Positions 1 to 8,437 are shown, counted from the stretch's first letter. The stretch is 64,000 nt of DNA from Paenibacillus sambharensis (GCF_003233845.1 NZ_QKRB01000057.1:186001-250000); one strand, 5' to 3'. The notes: a model not told the origin generated them from the sequence alone. Made by a program: numbers and translations.

Positions 1-300
1 GCCAAGGTGGAACTGAGGGTGGCGCAGGTTCTGGAGGCGGAGCCGGTCAAGAAGGCGGATAAACTTCTGAAGCTGCAGCTTGATCTGGGTTTTGAGCGCC
101 GTCAGGTTGTATCCGGCATCGCCAAGCATTACAAGCCAGAGGAATTGGTCGGACGGAAAGTCATTTGTGTAACCAATCTGAAGCCGGTCAAGCTGCGCGG
201 GGAGCTGTCCCAGGGAATGATCCTTGCTGCGTCTCAGGGCGACCAGCTGACAGTGGCAACGGTGCCGAACAGCATGCCGAACGGCGCTATCGTGAAATAA
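1..300 (+). CDS. metG: Methionyl-tRNA synthetase, C-terminal tRNA-binding domain (partial, 5' end outside window)
   Basis: The reading frame is open from base 1 and gives the last 99 residues of the protein, ending in TAA. The residues form an OB-fold tRNA-binding domain of the Trbp111 type, seen in the segments [30 protein letters not shown] and [13 protein letters not shown]. In Bacilli this domain is the C-terminal dimerisation and tRNA-binding appendage of MetRS, which charges tRNA-Met in the cytoplasm. A free-standing tRNA-binding protein (CsaA or YtpR type) is less likely because the frame has no start with a ribosome site at this edge. A strong terminator follows directly, so the gene is the end of its transcript. 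Confidence 0.85.
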   Translation, partial: AKVELRVAQVLEAEPVKKADKLLKLQLDLGFERRQVVSGIAKHYKPEELVGRKVICVTNLKPVKLRGELSQGMILAASQGDQLTVATVPNSMPNGAIVK

Positions 301-313
301 TCAACAACAGGCA

Positions 314-345
314 GCAGTCCCGTCGAGAAACGGGGCTGCTTTTTT
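314..345 (+). terminator. Rho-independent terminator after metG
   Basis: A 9-bp stem (GCAGTCCCG with CGGGGCTGC, one G-U pair) and an 8-nt loop are followed by six T residues. It begins 14 nt after the metG stop codon. Confidence 0.85.
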
Positions 346-408
346 GATGCACGCTATTGGCGGCTCCAATGTGAGCGGATTACAGCAGGCTATAATTCGG
401 ATAAGGCA

Positions 409-437
409 TTGACAGCTATTCCACCCGGCTATATAAT
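409..437 (+). promoter_or_regulatory. SigA promoter of the znu operon
   Basis: A consensus -35 TTGACA (409-414) and a consensus -10 TATAAT (432-437) are separated by 17 bp. The predicted transcription start lies inside the adjacent Zur-like box. Confidence 0.85.
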
Positions 438-443
438 CATAAG

Positions 444-463
444 CGTAATTGTAACGATTACGA
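444..463 (+). promoter_or_regulatory. Zur-type operator overlapping the transcription start
   Basis: TTGTAACGATTACGA at 449-463 matches the Bacillus Zur 7-1-7 box (TCGTAAT-N-ATTACGA) at 12 of 14 positions. An overlapping perfect repeat CGTAAT-N7-ATTACG spans 444-462. The site covers the expected start of the promoter above, the right place for zinc-dependent repression of a zinc importer. Confidence 0.75.
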
Positions 464-497
464 AGAAGAGATTATAGGTGAAGCGGGGATTAAATGA

Positions 498-1664
498 ATG
501 AATCTATTATTGGATGTACAGAACAAGCGTAAATGGCAAGCTGCTAAGAACCGGTTAATCCGTTCAGCAGGGCTTCTGCTGCTGGCTTCCTTGCTAATAC
601 TGACGGCTGCCTGTTCTGGCGGTGACAAGGCTGCGAATGACAATCCGGATAAATTAAATATTGTGACAAGCTTTTATCCGATTTATTATCTTGCCAATGA
701 GATTGGCGGGGATCGGGTGGATGTTACGAATCTTATTCCTGCCGGCGTAGAGCCTCACGATTGGACGCCGAAGAGCCAGGACCTGACAAAGGCATCAAAG
801 GCTGCGCTGTTTATCTACAATGGAGCCGGGTTTGAAGGCTGGGTAGATAATTTCCTGCAGGGGCTGGGCAGCGGTCATACGGTCAAGACGCTAGAAGCAA
901 GTAAGGGTATTAAACTTATTGACGGCAATCCGGAAGCGGGGCACGGCCATGAGGATGAGCATGCACATGAGGCTGAAGGTGAAGCAGAGCATGGCCATGA
1001 GGATGAGCATGCACATGAGGCTGAAGGTGAAGCGGGGCATGGCCACGAGGACGAGCATGCACATGAGGCTGAAGGTGAAGCGGAGCACGGCCACGAGGAC
1101 GAGCATACGGACGAGGCGGAATCCAGCCATAACCACTCGCTGGACAAAGATCCGCACACTTGGGTCAGCCCGAAGTCGGCTATCCAGATGGCCGAGAATA
1201 TTAAGAATAGTCTGGTAGAGATTGACGCTGACAATGCGGCTGTATATGAGGCGAACTATGAAGATTTGGCCGCCCGGTTGAATGAGCTCGACCAGAAGTT
1301 TGCGGAAGAGCTGGCAGGGAAATCCAAGAGTGACATCGTTGTATCCCACCAGGCATTTGGCTATCTGTGCAGAGATTACGGTCTGAACCAGATTGCCATT
1401 ATGGGATTGTCACCTGATGCAGAGCCGAAGGCTCAGGATATTATCCGTATTGCAAACTATGTGAAAGAACACAATATTCAGTACATCTTCTTTGAGGAAA
1501 TGGTCTCTCCGACACTGGCACAAACGCTGGCGAACGAAGCGAAGGTGGATACGCTTGTTCTGAATCCTATTGAAGGCTTAACGCCCGAACAGGAAGCAAG
1601 AGGGGACAATTACTTCACGCTAATGGAGACAAACTTGCAAAATTTAAAGAAGGCATTACAATAA
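498..1664 (+). CDS. znuA: Zinc ABC transporter substrate-binding lipoprotein (ZnuA/AdcA type) with histidine-rich repeat
   Basis: This 388-residue extracellular lipoprotein is the metal-capturing subunit of a zinc importer of the cluster-A1 (ZnuA) family. The N terminus has basic residues, a hydrophobic stretch at about 24-37, and the lipobox LTAAC with the lipidated Cys at residue 39. Family metal ligands are visible as His87 (EPHDW), His220 (DPHTW) and His284 (SHQAF). Residues 149-212 are four 16-residue repeats rich in His, Glu and Asp, placed where ZnuA proteins carry their charged flexible loop. The next two genes are the matching ATPase and permease. The promoter carries a Zur-like box, which argues for zinc rather than manganese as the main substrate. 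The start at 498 is the only one giving the complete signal peptide; its ribosome site (GCGGGGA) is modest. Confidence 0.93.
   Translation: MNLLLDVQNKRKWQAAKNRLIRSAGLLLLASLLILTAACSGGDKAANDNPDKLNIVTSFYPIYYLANEIGGDRVDVTNLIPAGVEPHDWTPKSQDLTKASKAALFIYNGAGFEGWVDNFLQGLGSGHTVKTLEASKGIKLIDGNPEAGHGHEDEHAHEAEGEAEHGHEDEHAHEAEGEAGHGHEDEHAHEAEGEAEHGHEDEHTDEAESSHNHSLDKDPHTWVSPKSAIQMAENIKNSLVEIDADNAAVYEANYEDLAARLNELDQKFAEELAGKSKSDIVVSHQAFGYLCRDYGLNQIAIMGLSPDAEPKAQDIIRIANYVKEHNIQYIFFEEMVSPTLAQTLANEAKVDTLVLNPIEGLTPEQEARGDNYFTLMETNLQNLKKALQ
942..1133 (+). repeat. Tandem 48-bp repeat inside znuA, four units
   Basis: Four in-frame 48-bp units encode HGHEDEHAHEAEGEAE-like segments; the fourth unit is degenerate. 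Unit length is a multiple of three, so changes in copy number would keep the frame. This is a coding repeat and not a CRISPR array, because there are no spacers. Confidence 0.9.
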
Positions 1665-1677
1665 TATAGACTACGCA

Positions 1678-1717
1678 AGTCTGCCAGGTGCCGTTCAAGG
1701 CCCCTGGCAGACTTTAT
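1678..1717 (+). terminator. Hairpin between znuA and znuC (partial terminator)
   Basis: A perfect 11-bp inverted repeat (AGTCTGCCAGG with CCTGGCAGACT) has a 14-nt loop and only a short T-rich tail (TTATT). It lies between two genes of one transport system, so it may end part of the transcripts or protect the znuA 3' end, giving more binding protein than ATPase. Confidence 0.6.
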
Positions 1718-1736
1718 TGAAGGAGGGTGGACGGTA

Positions 1737-2540
1737 ATGAAGGATGCGGTCAGGGATGGGCGTTCGGCAGGCTGTCACCAGGAAATTATAACACTGGAGA
1801 ATGTATCGTTCGGTTATGAACAAAATCGGGTGATACAAGGTCTTAACCTGTCTGTCAGAGAACGTGATTTTGTCGGGCTGATCGGTTCCAATGGTGCGGG
1901 AAAAACGACCCTGCTCAAGATGATTGTAGGACTGCTTAAGCCAAAGTCAGGAACGGTTTCTCTGTTCGGCAAGCAGGTAGGAAGCTTTGACCACTGGGAG
2001 AAAATCGGCTATGTGCCGCAGAAAAATTCCTTCAATCCACTTTTTCCTGCGACGGTTCGCGAAGTCGTTCTATCCGGGCTGTACAGCAGGCGCAAGCTGT
2101 TCCGGCGGATCAGCAGAGCCGATCAGATCAAATGTGATGATGCTCTGCAGGCTATGCGGATTGAGGATTTGGCTGCCAAACGGATCGGCATGCTGTCAGG
2201 CGGACAGCAGCAGCGGGTTTTTCTGGCAAGAGCGCTTATTAATAATCCGGCTTTGCTCATACTGGATGAGCCGACCGTTGGCATTGATGCTGAAACCCAG
2301 GACAACTTTTTTCATATGATTCAGCACATGCACAAGCATCATAATATAACATTCTTAATGGTTTCCCATGAAATGGAACGGATGCGTGCTTATCTGGGCG
2401 ACCAGCCGGCACAGGAAAGCGGGAAATTGAAGTTTTATGTTCGACATTCGCATGATGTGGAAAACTGTGTGGAAACGGATTTGACGCACAGCCTGAAGGG
2501 GCTTCGTCAAACCATGGAACAGCAGCTTGCCCATTCATAA
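1737..2540 (+). CDS. znuC: Zinc ABC transporter ATP-binding protein
   Basis: This 267-residue protein is the cytoplasmic ATPase that drives zinc import with ZnuA and ZnuB. The Walker A motif GSNGAGKT is at residues 50-57, the signature LSGGQQQR at 153-160, the Walker B LLILDEP at about 173-179, and the switch His at 211. After residue 220 there is a C-terminal extension containing HSHDVENC and further His and Asp residues, as found in ZnuC-like proteins and possibly a metal-sensing tail. The ATG follows an AAGGAGGG site by about ten bases. Position between a ZnuA-type binding protein and a ZnuB-type permease fixes the role. Confidence 0.93.
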   Translation: MKDAVRDGRSAGCHQEIITLENVSFGYEQNRVIQGLNLSVRERDFVGLIGSNGAGKTTLLKMIVGLLKPKSGTVSLFGKQVGSFDHWEKIGYVPQKNSFNPLFPATVREVVLSGLYSRRKLFRRISRADQIKCDDALQAMRIEDLAAKRIGMLSGGQQQRVFLARALINNPALLILDEPTVGIDAETQDNFFHMIQHMHKHHNITFLMVSHEMERMRAYLGDQPAQESGKLKFYVRHSHDVENCVETDLTHSLKGLRQTMEQQLAHS

Positions 2541-2619
2541 CATAATATACTCACCTAGGACAGCGGCTGCAGGGTCGTTAAGAGTCTAACGTCCGGTTAG
2601 GAAGGAAGGCATTATTCCA

Positions 2620-3423
2620 TTGGAACTATTATCAAGTGAATTTTTTCAGCGAGCGCTTCTTGGCGGTGTGCTGATAGGAATAACGGCACCGTTAATGGGC
2701 CTTTTTCTCGTTCTGAGACGGCTTGCCATGATTGGCGACACGCTGGCTCATGTTTCAATTGCCGGTGTCGCCTTAGGCTTCCTGGTTGGCGTTTACCCGC
2801 TTGGAGTTGGATTATTATTCGCTCTCGCAGCTTCCTTCGCGATTGAGAAGCTGCGCAAAACTTATAAGACGTACGCAGAGCTGTCTATTGCCATTATCAT
2901 GTCTGGCGGTGTTGCGCTCGCTTCTTTGCTGTTCTCGATTGGCAGAGGATTCAGCGTCGATATAAACAGCTATTTGTTTGGCAGCATCTATACATTGAAC
3001 GATACCGATCTGCTGGTGATCGGGACAGTAACACTGATCGTGATCGGGGCAATTGTCATGCAGTTCAAAGAAATGTTCCTGATGACCTTCGACGAGGATG
3101 CGGCGGCTGTTAATGGCCTGCCGACCCGCTACTTCAATCTGATGATTAGTTTTCTTACGGCTCTTGTCATTGGAGTTTCAATCAAAATCGTCGGAGCCTT
3201 GCTGATTTCTGCTCTGCTCACGATTCCAACAGCCTGCAGCCTGATTGTCGCCCGCAGCTTTAAACAATCTGTTGTGCTGGTTGTCCTTGTGGCAGAGTTT
3301 GCTGTTATAGCAGGCCTCATGATCGCCGGCTTCTGGAACTTGGCGCCCGGCGCTACGATTGTGCTGCTGCTTATTGCCATTATGCTGGTGCTGATGATGG
3401 GCAAAGCCGCTGTGAAGAGATAA
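2620..3423 (+). CDS. znuB: Zinc ABC transporter permease
   Basis: This 267-residue integral membrane protein belongs to the ABC-3 permease family (ZnuB/MntB). It shows about eight hydrophobic segments, starting around residue 13 and ending near residue 262, plus the conserved LAHVSIAGVALG stretch near residues 42-53. It forms the channel for the ion delivered by ZnuA. The start is TTG, preceded by the site AGGAAGGAAGG. A 79-bp spacer separates it from znuC and I see nothing else in it. It is the last transport gene of the operon. Confidence 0.92.
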   Translation: MELLSSEFFQRALLGGVLIGITAPLMGLFLVLRRLAMIGDTLAHVSIAGVALGFLVGVYPLGVGLLFALAASFAIEKLRKTYKTYAELSIAIIMSGGVALASLLFSIGRGFSVDINSYLFGSIYTLNDTDLLVIGTVTLIVIGAIVMQFKEMFLMTFDEDAAAVNGLPTRYFNLMISFLTALVIGVSIKIVGALLISALLTIPTACSLIVARSFKQSVVLVVLVAEFAVIAGLMIAGFWNLAPGATIVLLLIAIMLVLMMGKAAVKR

Positions 3424-3439
3424 ACACGGGAGGTTAACG

Positions 3440-4153
3440 ATGTCTGATGTGAATATTTGGCTGGCGTTTGGCGCAGGCTTTGCTTCCTTTGTTTCACCAT
3501 GCTGCCTGCCGCTGTACCCATCCTATTTGTCGTACATTACCGGCATATCTGTCAGCGAGCTTAAGGATGAGAACAAGCCGAAGCAGGTCAGGCTTCGCAC
3601 TATGACTCATACGCTGTTCTTCATCCTGGGCTTCTCGCTGCTCTTTTATACGCTGGGATACGGGGTTAACGCCTTCGCTGACTTCTTCAGTGATTATCAG
3701 GAACTGATCCGGCGACTGTCTGCCATTTTGATCATGCTGATGGGACTGTTCTTGCTCGGCATCTTCCAGCCCCAGCTCCTAATGAAGGAGATGAAGCTTG
3801 ATCTGAGGACCGGCAAGACGGGATACATAAGCTCATTTATATTCGGGATCGGCTTCTCAGCTGGCTGGTCACCTTGTATTGGCCCTATTCTCGCTGCGAT
3901 TCTTGGCCTGCAGGCCACCTCGCCCGGTTCATGGTTTTCCATGACTACAGCCTACGCACTTGGCTTTGCCATTCCGTTCTTCATCCTGGCCTTCTTCCTT
4001 GGCTCTACCCGTGCCATCCTGAAATATTCCAACCGGATTATGAAGATAGGCGGGGCGGTTATGATCGTGATGGGCATCCTGCTGTTCACTGACCAGATGA
4101 CAAGAATCACCGTTTGGCTGAACGGGATCACGCCCGAATGGCTTAAATTCTGA
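3440..4153 (+). CDS. ccdA: Cytochrome c biogenesis protein CcdA (DsbD-type thiol transporter)
   Basis: This 237-residue protein with six predicted membrane helices passes reducing equivalents across the membrane to extracytoplasmic thioredoxin-like proteins. Two family Cys-Pro motifs are present: SPCCLPLYPS (Cys21/22) at the start of helix 1 and GWSPCIGPIL (Cys146) at the start of helix 4. In Bacillus, CcdA is needed for cytochrome c maturation and for spore cortex and coat thiol chemistry. The gene lies 16 bp after znuB with its own GGGAGG site, so it may be co-transcribed with the zinc operon, but there is no obvious functional link. Its stop is only 10 bp from the stop of convergent splB. 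Confidence 0.9.
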   Translation: MSDVNIWLAFGAGFASFVSPCCLPLYPSYLSYITGISVSELKDENKPKQVRLRTMTHTLFFILGFSLLFYTLGYGVNAFADFFSDYQELIRRLSAILIMLMGLFLLGIFQPQLLMKEMKLDLRTGKTGYISSFIFGIGFSAGWSPCIGPILAAILGLQATSPGSWFSMTTAYALGFAIPFFILAFFLGSTRAILKYSNRIMKIGGAVMIVMGILLFTDQMTRITVWLNGITPEWLKF

Positions 4154-4163
4154 CAGCAGCGGC

Positions 4164-5225
4164 TCAGGTGAAATAATCGATATTCGCGTCTGGAAAATGT
4201 TCAAATATGCGCTCTGAGATATGCATGCGGAGCGCATAGGCTTGTTCATCGGGATACACATATTTCCCTTGCCCCCAACGGCCCCACTTATATTTCCGCT
4301 TCTCAATGTCCATCTCCAGCTTGGTCTTCGGATACCGCTTCTCGATTACGGATTTCGCAGTTTTGGTAAACCTGTGCTGGATAAGCTCAAAGGTGAGACC
4401 GCCGGATGCTTCTTTAGGCAGAGCCTTGGCGAGCGAGTCCAGCAGCTCGCTGTAACCTTCCTCCCAGTTGTCATGCCAAATAATCGGTGCAATAATGAAA
4501 CCGAGCGGGTAGCCGGCACCTGCAATCTTCGCTGCTGCTTCAATTCGCTGCTCGAAGCTGGAGGTGGCCGGCTCAAAATTTTTGATAACATATTTACTGT
4601 TAACACTGAACCGTATTCGGGTGTTGCCGTTATGCGTTAGATTCAGAAGTGAATCGACATGATGGAACTTCGTCACAAATCGAAGCCGGCCAAGCGGCTG
4701 CTCCGCCATAAACTCAATCAGCTCAGCAAGACTGCCTGTAATCGGCTCAAGACCAACGGGATCTGATGTACAGGCAGCTTCAAATCTGGTGATTTCGGGC
4801 GCCCGTTCTTCGATATAGCCTTTGGCTGCTTCCATAATCGCGTCTGTATTTACATATACTCGAATATAGGGTTTTGCGCCGAGAGTTGTTTGCAGGTAAC
4901 AATAATGGCAATGGCCCATACAGCCGGTTGCAATGGGAATGGCATATTCTGCCGAAGGCTTGGAGGTATCGAATTTTAGTGTTTTACGAATGCCGACGAC
5001 CAGAGTCCGTTTGGCGATCTTGTACTGTTCAAGCTCTGTCTCGCCGGGCAAGTTGGTTATCCGGTTATGAGAAGTTGTCATTCGATACGGAATACCGGTT
5101 TCCTTGACCCACTCAAATATCCGCTGTCCTTTAGGGTAATCCAGTGCGTTAGGCTCAAAATAAACAAGCTCCGGCACAAAGGAACCCTTGGTTCGGACAG
5201 GGCGTTCCATGGTTGTTGTACGCAT
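4164..5225 (-). CDS. splB: Spore photoproduct lyase (radical SAM)
   Basis: This 353-residue enzyme reverses the spore photoproduct (5-thyminyl-5,6-dihydrothymine) in DNA during germination, using S-adenosylmethionine and a 4Fe-4S cluster. The CX3CX2C cluster motif is TGCMGHCHYC (Cys102, 106, 109). Cys152 in FEAACTSDPVG corresponds to the conserved catalytic Cys of the family. The start at 5225 is chosen because an AAAGGAG site sits just upstream. The frame stays open to an upstream ATG at 5324, but that would add 33 residues not expected in the family. The gene is convergent with ccdA. Confidence 0.93.
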   Translation of the reverse strand: MRTTTMERPVRTKGSFVPELVYFEPNALDYPKGQRIFEWVKETGIPYRMTTSHNRITNLPGETELEQYKIAKRTLVVGIRKTLKFDTSKPSAEYAIPIATGCMGHCHYCYLQTTLGAKPYIRVYVNTDAIMEAAKGYIEERAPEITRFEAACTSDPVGLEPITGSLAELIEFMAEQPLGRLRFVTKFHHVDSLLNLTHNGNTRIRFSVNSKYVIKNFEPATSSFEQRIEAAAKIAGAGYPLGFIIAPIIWHDNWEEGYSELLDSLAKALPKEASGGLTFELIQHRFTKTAKSVIEKRYPKTKLEMDIEKRKYKWGRWGQGKYVYPDEQAYALRMHISERIFEHFPDANIDYFT

Positions 5226-5271
5226 TGGCAGCTCCTTTCGGGCAGGCTGAATCCCGGAATGGTCTAGATCA

Positions 5272-5278
5272 TAATATG
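5272..5278 (-). promoter_or_regulatory. Possible SigG -10 element of splB
   Basis: On the minus strand CATATTA agrees with the SigG -10 pattern CATnnTA and lies about 47 bp before the chosen start. No good -35 element is seen at the right distance, so this is a weak call based partly on the expectation that splB is forespore-expressed. Confidence 0.3.
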
Positions 5279-5362
5279 GGTTAGTCTGTGGAATCGGGCC
5301 TCTGTTCATCACAGGAAAGTTCATGCTTGTCTTAGGTAAAGGTGGCGCTTAAGGACAGGTTA

Positions 5363-5371
5363 TGCTAGAAT
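5363..5371 (+). promoter_or_regulatory. Extended -10 promoter element before mntR
   Basis: TGCTAGAAT is an extended -10 (TGn plus TAGAAT) 50 bp before the mntR start. The -35 region is weak. Confidence 0.45.
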
Positions 5372-5421
5372 AAATACTTGTTCAACGAGAGCCGTATCGG
5401 TTAATCAAGGGGGATCTTTCA

Positions 5422-5844
5422 ATGCCGACACCGAGCATGGAAGACTATCTGGAGCGAATTTATAAGCTGATCGACGAGAAGGGCTATGCACGTGTGTCCG
5501 ATATTGCCGAGGGCCTAGAGGTTCACCCGTCTTCGGTTACGAAGATGATCCAGAAGCTCGATAAGGATAACTACCTGATTTATGAAAAATATAGAGGGCT
5601 GGTTCTTACCAGCAAAGGCAAGAAGATGGGCAAGCGCCTTGTCGACCGCCATCAGCTGCTGGAGTCCTTCCTCGAAATGATTGGTGTTCCCGGGGAGACC
5701 ATTTACAAGGATGTAGAAGGCATAGAGCATCATCTGAGCTGGGATTCGATCACCTGTATTGAAACGCTGGTAGAATACTTTAATCGTGATAAGAACAGGC
5801 TGGAGGAACTTGCAGCCATCCGCAATGAATTGGATAGTGAATAA
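5422..5844 (+). CDS. mntR: Manganese-responsive transcriptional regulator MntR
   Basis: This 140-residue DtxR-family repressor senses manganese and controls manganese uptake genes. The N-terminal winged helix includes the recognition region [14 protein letters not shown]. All six metal-site residues known from Bacillus MntR occur at the same numbers: Asp8, Glu11, His77, Glu99, Glu102 and His103. The length matches the short MntR class, which lacks the SH3-like domain of DtxR. The ATG follows an AAGGGGGAT ribosome site. The gene has its own promoter and terminator. No MntR target gene is evident next to it. Confidence 0.95.
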   Translation: MPTPSMEDYLERIYKLIDEKGYARVSDIAEGLEVHPSSVTKMIQKLDKDNYLIYEKYRGLVLTSKGKKMGKRLVDRHQLLESFLEMIGVPGETIYKDVEGIEHHLSWDSITCIETLVEYFNRDKNRLEELAAIRNELDSE

Positions 5845-5887
5845 GGACCGGATACGCATAACAAGCGTGTCCGGTTCTTATTTTTTT
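5845..5887 (+). terminator. Terminator after mntR
   Basis: GGACCGGATACGC pairs with GCGTGTCCGGTTC in a 13-bp stem with G-U pairs, followed by TTA and then seven T residues. Confidence 0.85.
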
Positions 5888-5978
5888 ACCATACATATCA
5901 TCCAAGCCTACCTGCATATCGTGAACCGATGCCTAGCTTCATATCATAGGTTCAGCGGATCGGGGAGACACAGCTGAC

Positions 5979-6923
5979 ATGAAGATTAATGCAGTGTTTG
6001 AGGGTGGCGGCGTTAAGGGAATTGCCCTGGCCGGGGCCGTGTATGCTGCGGAACAGAGAGGAATTGCCTTTAACCGGCTTGCAGGTACCTCGTCTGGTTC
6101 CATCGTGGCATCTCTGCTGGCGGCAGGCTATAGTGCCGCTGAACTGAAGATGATCATCGGACAGACACCTTACCGCCAATTCCTGAAGCGAAGCCGGATG
6201 AGCAGCATCCGCTGGATTGGACCGGCGGCCAGACTTATGATAAGGAAAGGGCTGTACTCCGGTGAGGCACTGGAATACTGGATGAGAAGGCTGCTGCTGG
6301 AGCGCGGTATTCGTACCTTTGAGGACTTGCCGAAGGGCAGGCTGACCATTGTCGCCTCAGATATTTCCAACGGCCGGATTCTTGTCCTGCCGGATGACAT
6401 TGTGATGTACGGGGGAAATCCGATGAAGATGGAGGTTGCGCGAGCGGTGCGCATGAGCACCAGCATACCTTTTTTCTTTGACCCTGTTATTCTTCGCTTG
6501 AAGAGTCCGCTGCAGAAGCCGGTAAGAGGAGAGCTGTCATTTGGTCACAGGTTTGCCTATATTGTCGATGGAGGGCTGCTCAGCAACTTTCCGCTGTGGC
6601 TGTTCGATGGGAGCGAAGGCGGCAAGCCGGCATCTGGTGGAGGGATTGTGACGATCGGATTTCAGCTGGTGGGCAAAAACGACAACGAACCGCGGGAAAT
6701 CCGCGGTCCGTTGTCGATGTTTCAGGCTATATTCGAAACGATGATGCAGGCGCATGACGAGCGCTACATTGAGAAGCAGTACCGCAGCCGGACAGTGAAG
6801 ATTCCGACACTTGGTGTTCGGTCTACCCAGTTTGATCTGAATGAGGAGTTAAGCGAGAAGCTGTTTAACGCAGGTCTTCAGCAGGCGGATGCCTTCTTTG
6901 ACCGTTACTTCCCGCTCGGTTAG
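5979..6923 (+). CDS. Patatin-like phospholipase family protein
   Basis: This 314-residue protein is a predicted acyl hydrolase of the patatin/RssA family. The oxyanion motif GGGVKG is at residues 9-14, the nucleophile motif GTSSG at 36-40 (Ser38), and the catalytic Asp of DGG at 197. The set gives the complete Ser-Asp dyad, so it should be active. No signal peptide or membrane anchor is seen, so a cytoplasmic enzyme acting at the membrane is likely. Substrate is unknown. It stands alone with a weak ribosome site (GGGGAG), and its stop overlaps the convergent stop of the next gene by four bases. Confidence 0.85.
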   Translation: MKINAVFEGGGVKGIALAGAVYAAEQRGIAFNRLAGTSSGSIVASLLAAGYSAAELKMIIGQTPYRQFLKRSRMSSIRWIGPAARLMIRKGLYSGEALEYWMRRLLLERGIRTFEDLPKGRLTIVASDISNGRILVLPDDIVMYGGNPMKMEVARAVRMSTSIPFFFDPVILRLKSPLQKPVRGELSFGHRFAYIVDGGLLSNFPLWLFDGSEGGKPASGGGIVTIGFQLVGKNDNEPREIRGPLSMFQAIFETMMQAHDERYIEKQYRSRTVKIPTLGVRSTQFDLNEELSEKLFNAGLQQADAFFDRYFPLG

Positions 6924-7210
6924 TGATACTTCGGCAGATTGTCGTCGTCCTTGCCGCCTTCAATGACGCGGAAGGGTGCCGGTTTTCGGCTGCGGGTGCT
7001 GTTCTTGGAACGGCTGCTGGAAGCCGTTTTGCGAACGGGCGGTTTCCCGCGCCGGGAACCTCCCGGCGGGAACTTGTAGAGCAGGAAGACGGTGCCGAAT
7101 ATGGCAAGCGGAATCAACAGCTGAATAGGATCATGGGCTAAATCTTCGATTAGCCCGATGATGATTAATGCCAGCAGTACGATCATCAAGGGATTCCATT
7201 TTCTACGCAA
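6920..7210 (-). CDS. Small membrane protein of unknown function
   Basis: This 96-residue protein has two hydrophobic segments (about residues 8-22 and 31-46) and a basic, Ser/Arg-rich C-terminal tail with GGSRRGKPP near residue 50. I do not recognise a family. The start is TTG preceded by AAAGGATGG. It lies 59 bp downstream of yqhQ on the same strand and may be co-transcribed with it. Its stop overlaps the stop of the convergent patatin gene by four bases, leaving no room for a terminator between them. Confidence 0.65.
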   Translation of the reverse strand: MRRKWNPLMIVLLALIIIGLIEDLAHDPIQLLIPLAIFGTVFLLYKFPPGGSRRGKPPVRKTASSSRSKNSTRSRKPAPFRVIEGGKDDDNLPKYH

Positions 7211-7269
7211 GGCGATCCATCCTTTCCAAATCGAACTTCAGCTGCTCTGACTGCTGTAAGGAACGAAAG

Positions 7270-8247
7270 TTAAACCACCTTGATGGCAGGAGGCTGGCCG
7301 TCCAGCTCGCGCATGCGGTTGAAGGAGGCGATCGATACAGCCACCTGATCGTCTGTCGGCTCCTTTGTGGTAAGCAGCTGGAGCCAAAGCCCCGGATAAC
7401 CCAGATACCGCAGCACAGGTGTTTCGCGAAGGGCGTTGGTGAAGCGCAGCACCTCATAAGAAAGCCCCAGCACAAGAGGAAGAAGCAGCAGCCGAATGTA
7501 CACTCTTTCCCATAAATTGTCCCAAGTAAAGAAGGAGTATACGATCACTCCGACAATGACCGATAAAATAATAAAGCTGCTGCCGCAGCGGTAGTGAAGA
7601 CGCGTGAACTTCTGAACGTTGCTGACCGTCAGTTCCACACCGGCCTCATAAGCGCTGATGACCTTATGCTCGGCACCATGATACTGGAAAAGCCGCTTAA
7701 TCAGAGGCGTCATGGAAATAACATACAAATAAGTGAGCAGGAACAATATCTTTATCGCGCCTTCAATAAAATTATGCACAATGACATTTTCAAATGCTTT
7801 GCCGAACAGCAGCTCCTCAACTATGGCCGGGACGGCAGTGAATACCACCTTGCCGATAATGAAGGAAATGACGCCTGCAATGGCGACCCCGAAGAGCATG
7901 GATAAGCTCCAGCCGGATTTAGGCTCTTCGCTGGGCGCCTGCTTCTTAGCCGGTTGAGATTCAGACTTGCTGCCTTCCTCCTGCGCTTCATCCTCCGCAT
8001 AAGCCTCTATGGAAAAATTAAGATGCTGCGACCCTTTGGCACTCGACTCGGCGATGCCCACAACCCCGCGAACCAGCGGAATCTTCTTGAGTGAGCGGAC
8101 CCAGTTGGCTGAAGTCTTGGGCACCTCATAAAAAACAATTTCGTCGTTCTTCCGCCGTACGGCGGTTACATTCACGTGCTTGCCTGCGAACATGACGCCT
8201 TCAATAACGGCTTGTCCGCCATATATGTTTCTTGCTTCTTGAGACAA
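7270..8247 (-). CDS. yqhQ: DUF1385 membrane protein YqhQ
   Basis: This 325-residue protein belongs to the DUF1385 family, conserved next to efp and aroQ in Bacilli; its biochemical role is not known. The family N terminus NIYGGQAVIEGVMFAGKH is clear. Four or more hydrophobic segments occur in the second half. An acidic linker of variable sequence (AEDEAQEEGSKSESQPAKK) separates the N-terminal part from the membrane part. I chose the TTG start at 8247 because AAGGAAGGTGG lies eight bases before it and the resulting N terminus matches the family length. A TTG at 8295 would add 16 residues without a site. Confidence 0.88.
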   Translation of the reverse strand: MSQEARNIYGGQAVIEGVMFAGKHVNVTAVRRKNDEIVFYEVPKTSANWVRSLKKIPLVRGVVGIAESSAKGSQHLNFSIEAYAEDEAQEEGSKSESQPAKKQAPSEEPKSGWSLSMLFGVAIAGVISFIIGKVVFTAVPAIVEELLFGKAFENVIVHNFIEGAIKILFLLTYLYVISMTPLIKRLFQYHGAEHKVISAYEAGVELTVSNVQKFTRLHYRCGSSFIILSVIVGVIVYSFFTWDNLWERVYIRLLLLPLVLGLSYEVLRFTNALRETPVLRYLGYPGLWLQLLTTKEPTDDQVAVSIASFNRMRELDGQPPAIKVV

Positions 8248-8366
8248 CTCGTGCTCCACCTTCCTTGTTCGGTCTGCTTGCCTGGCGCCGGTCAATGGCG
8301 CCTATCATTATTTTACTTGATTTAAGAGTGGATTGCTACCGTGCAGACGAGCAGCTTTAGCCGCTG

Positions 8367-8394
8367 TTTGAAGGAAAGACCTCCTGCATATACT
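8367..8394 (+). promoter_or_regulatory. Possible SigA promoter of yqhR
   Basis: TTTGAA (8367-8372) and TATACT (8389-8394) are separated by 16 bp, 43 bp before the yqhR start. Both elements deviate from consensus. Confidence 0.35.
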
Positions 8395-8437
8395 AAAGCC
8401 CGTAAACTTAACCTTAGGCTGGAGGATGATGTGAATT

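Noticed and set aside
942-1133. Possible CRISPR-like array
   Set aside because: The units are directly adjacent without spacers and keep the znuA reading frame.
875-1349. Two overlapping minus-strand frames opposite the znuA repeat with repeated Cys/Ser or Met/Leu segments
   Set aside because: They are translations of the complementary strand of a 48-bp coding repeat. They have no ribosome site and lie wholly inside znuA.
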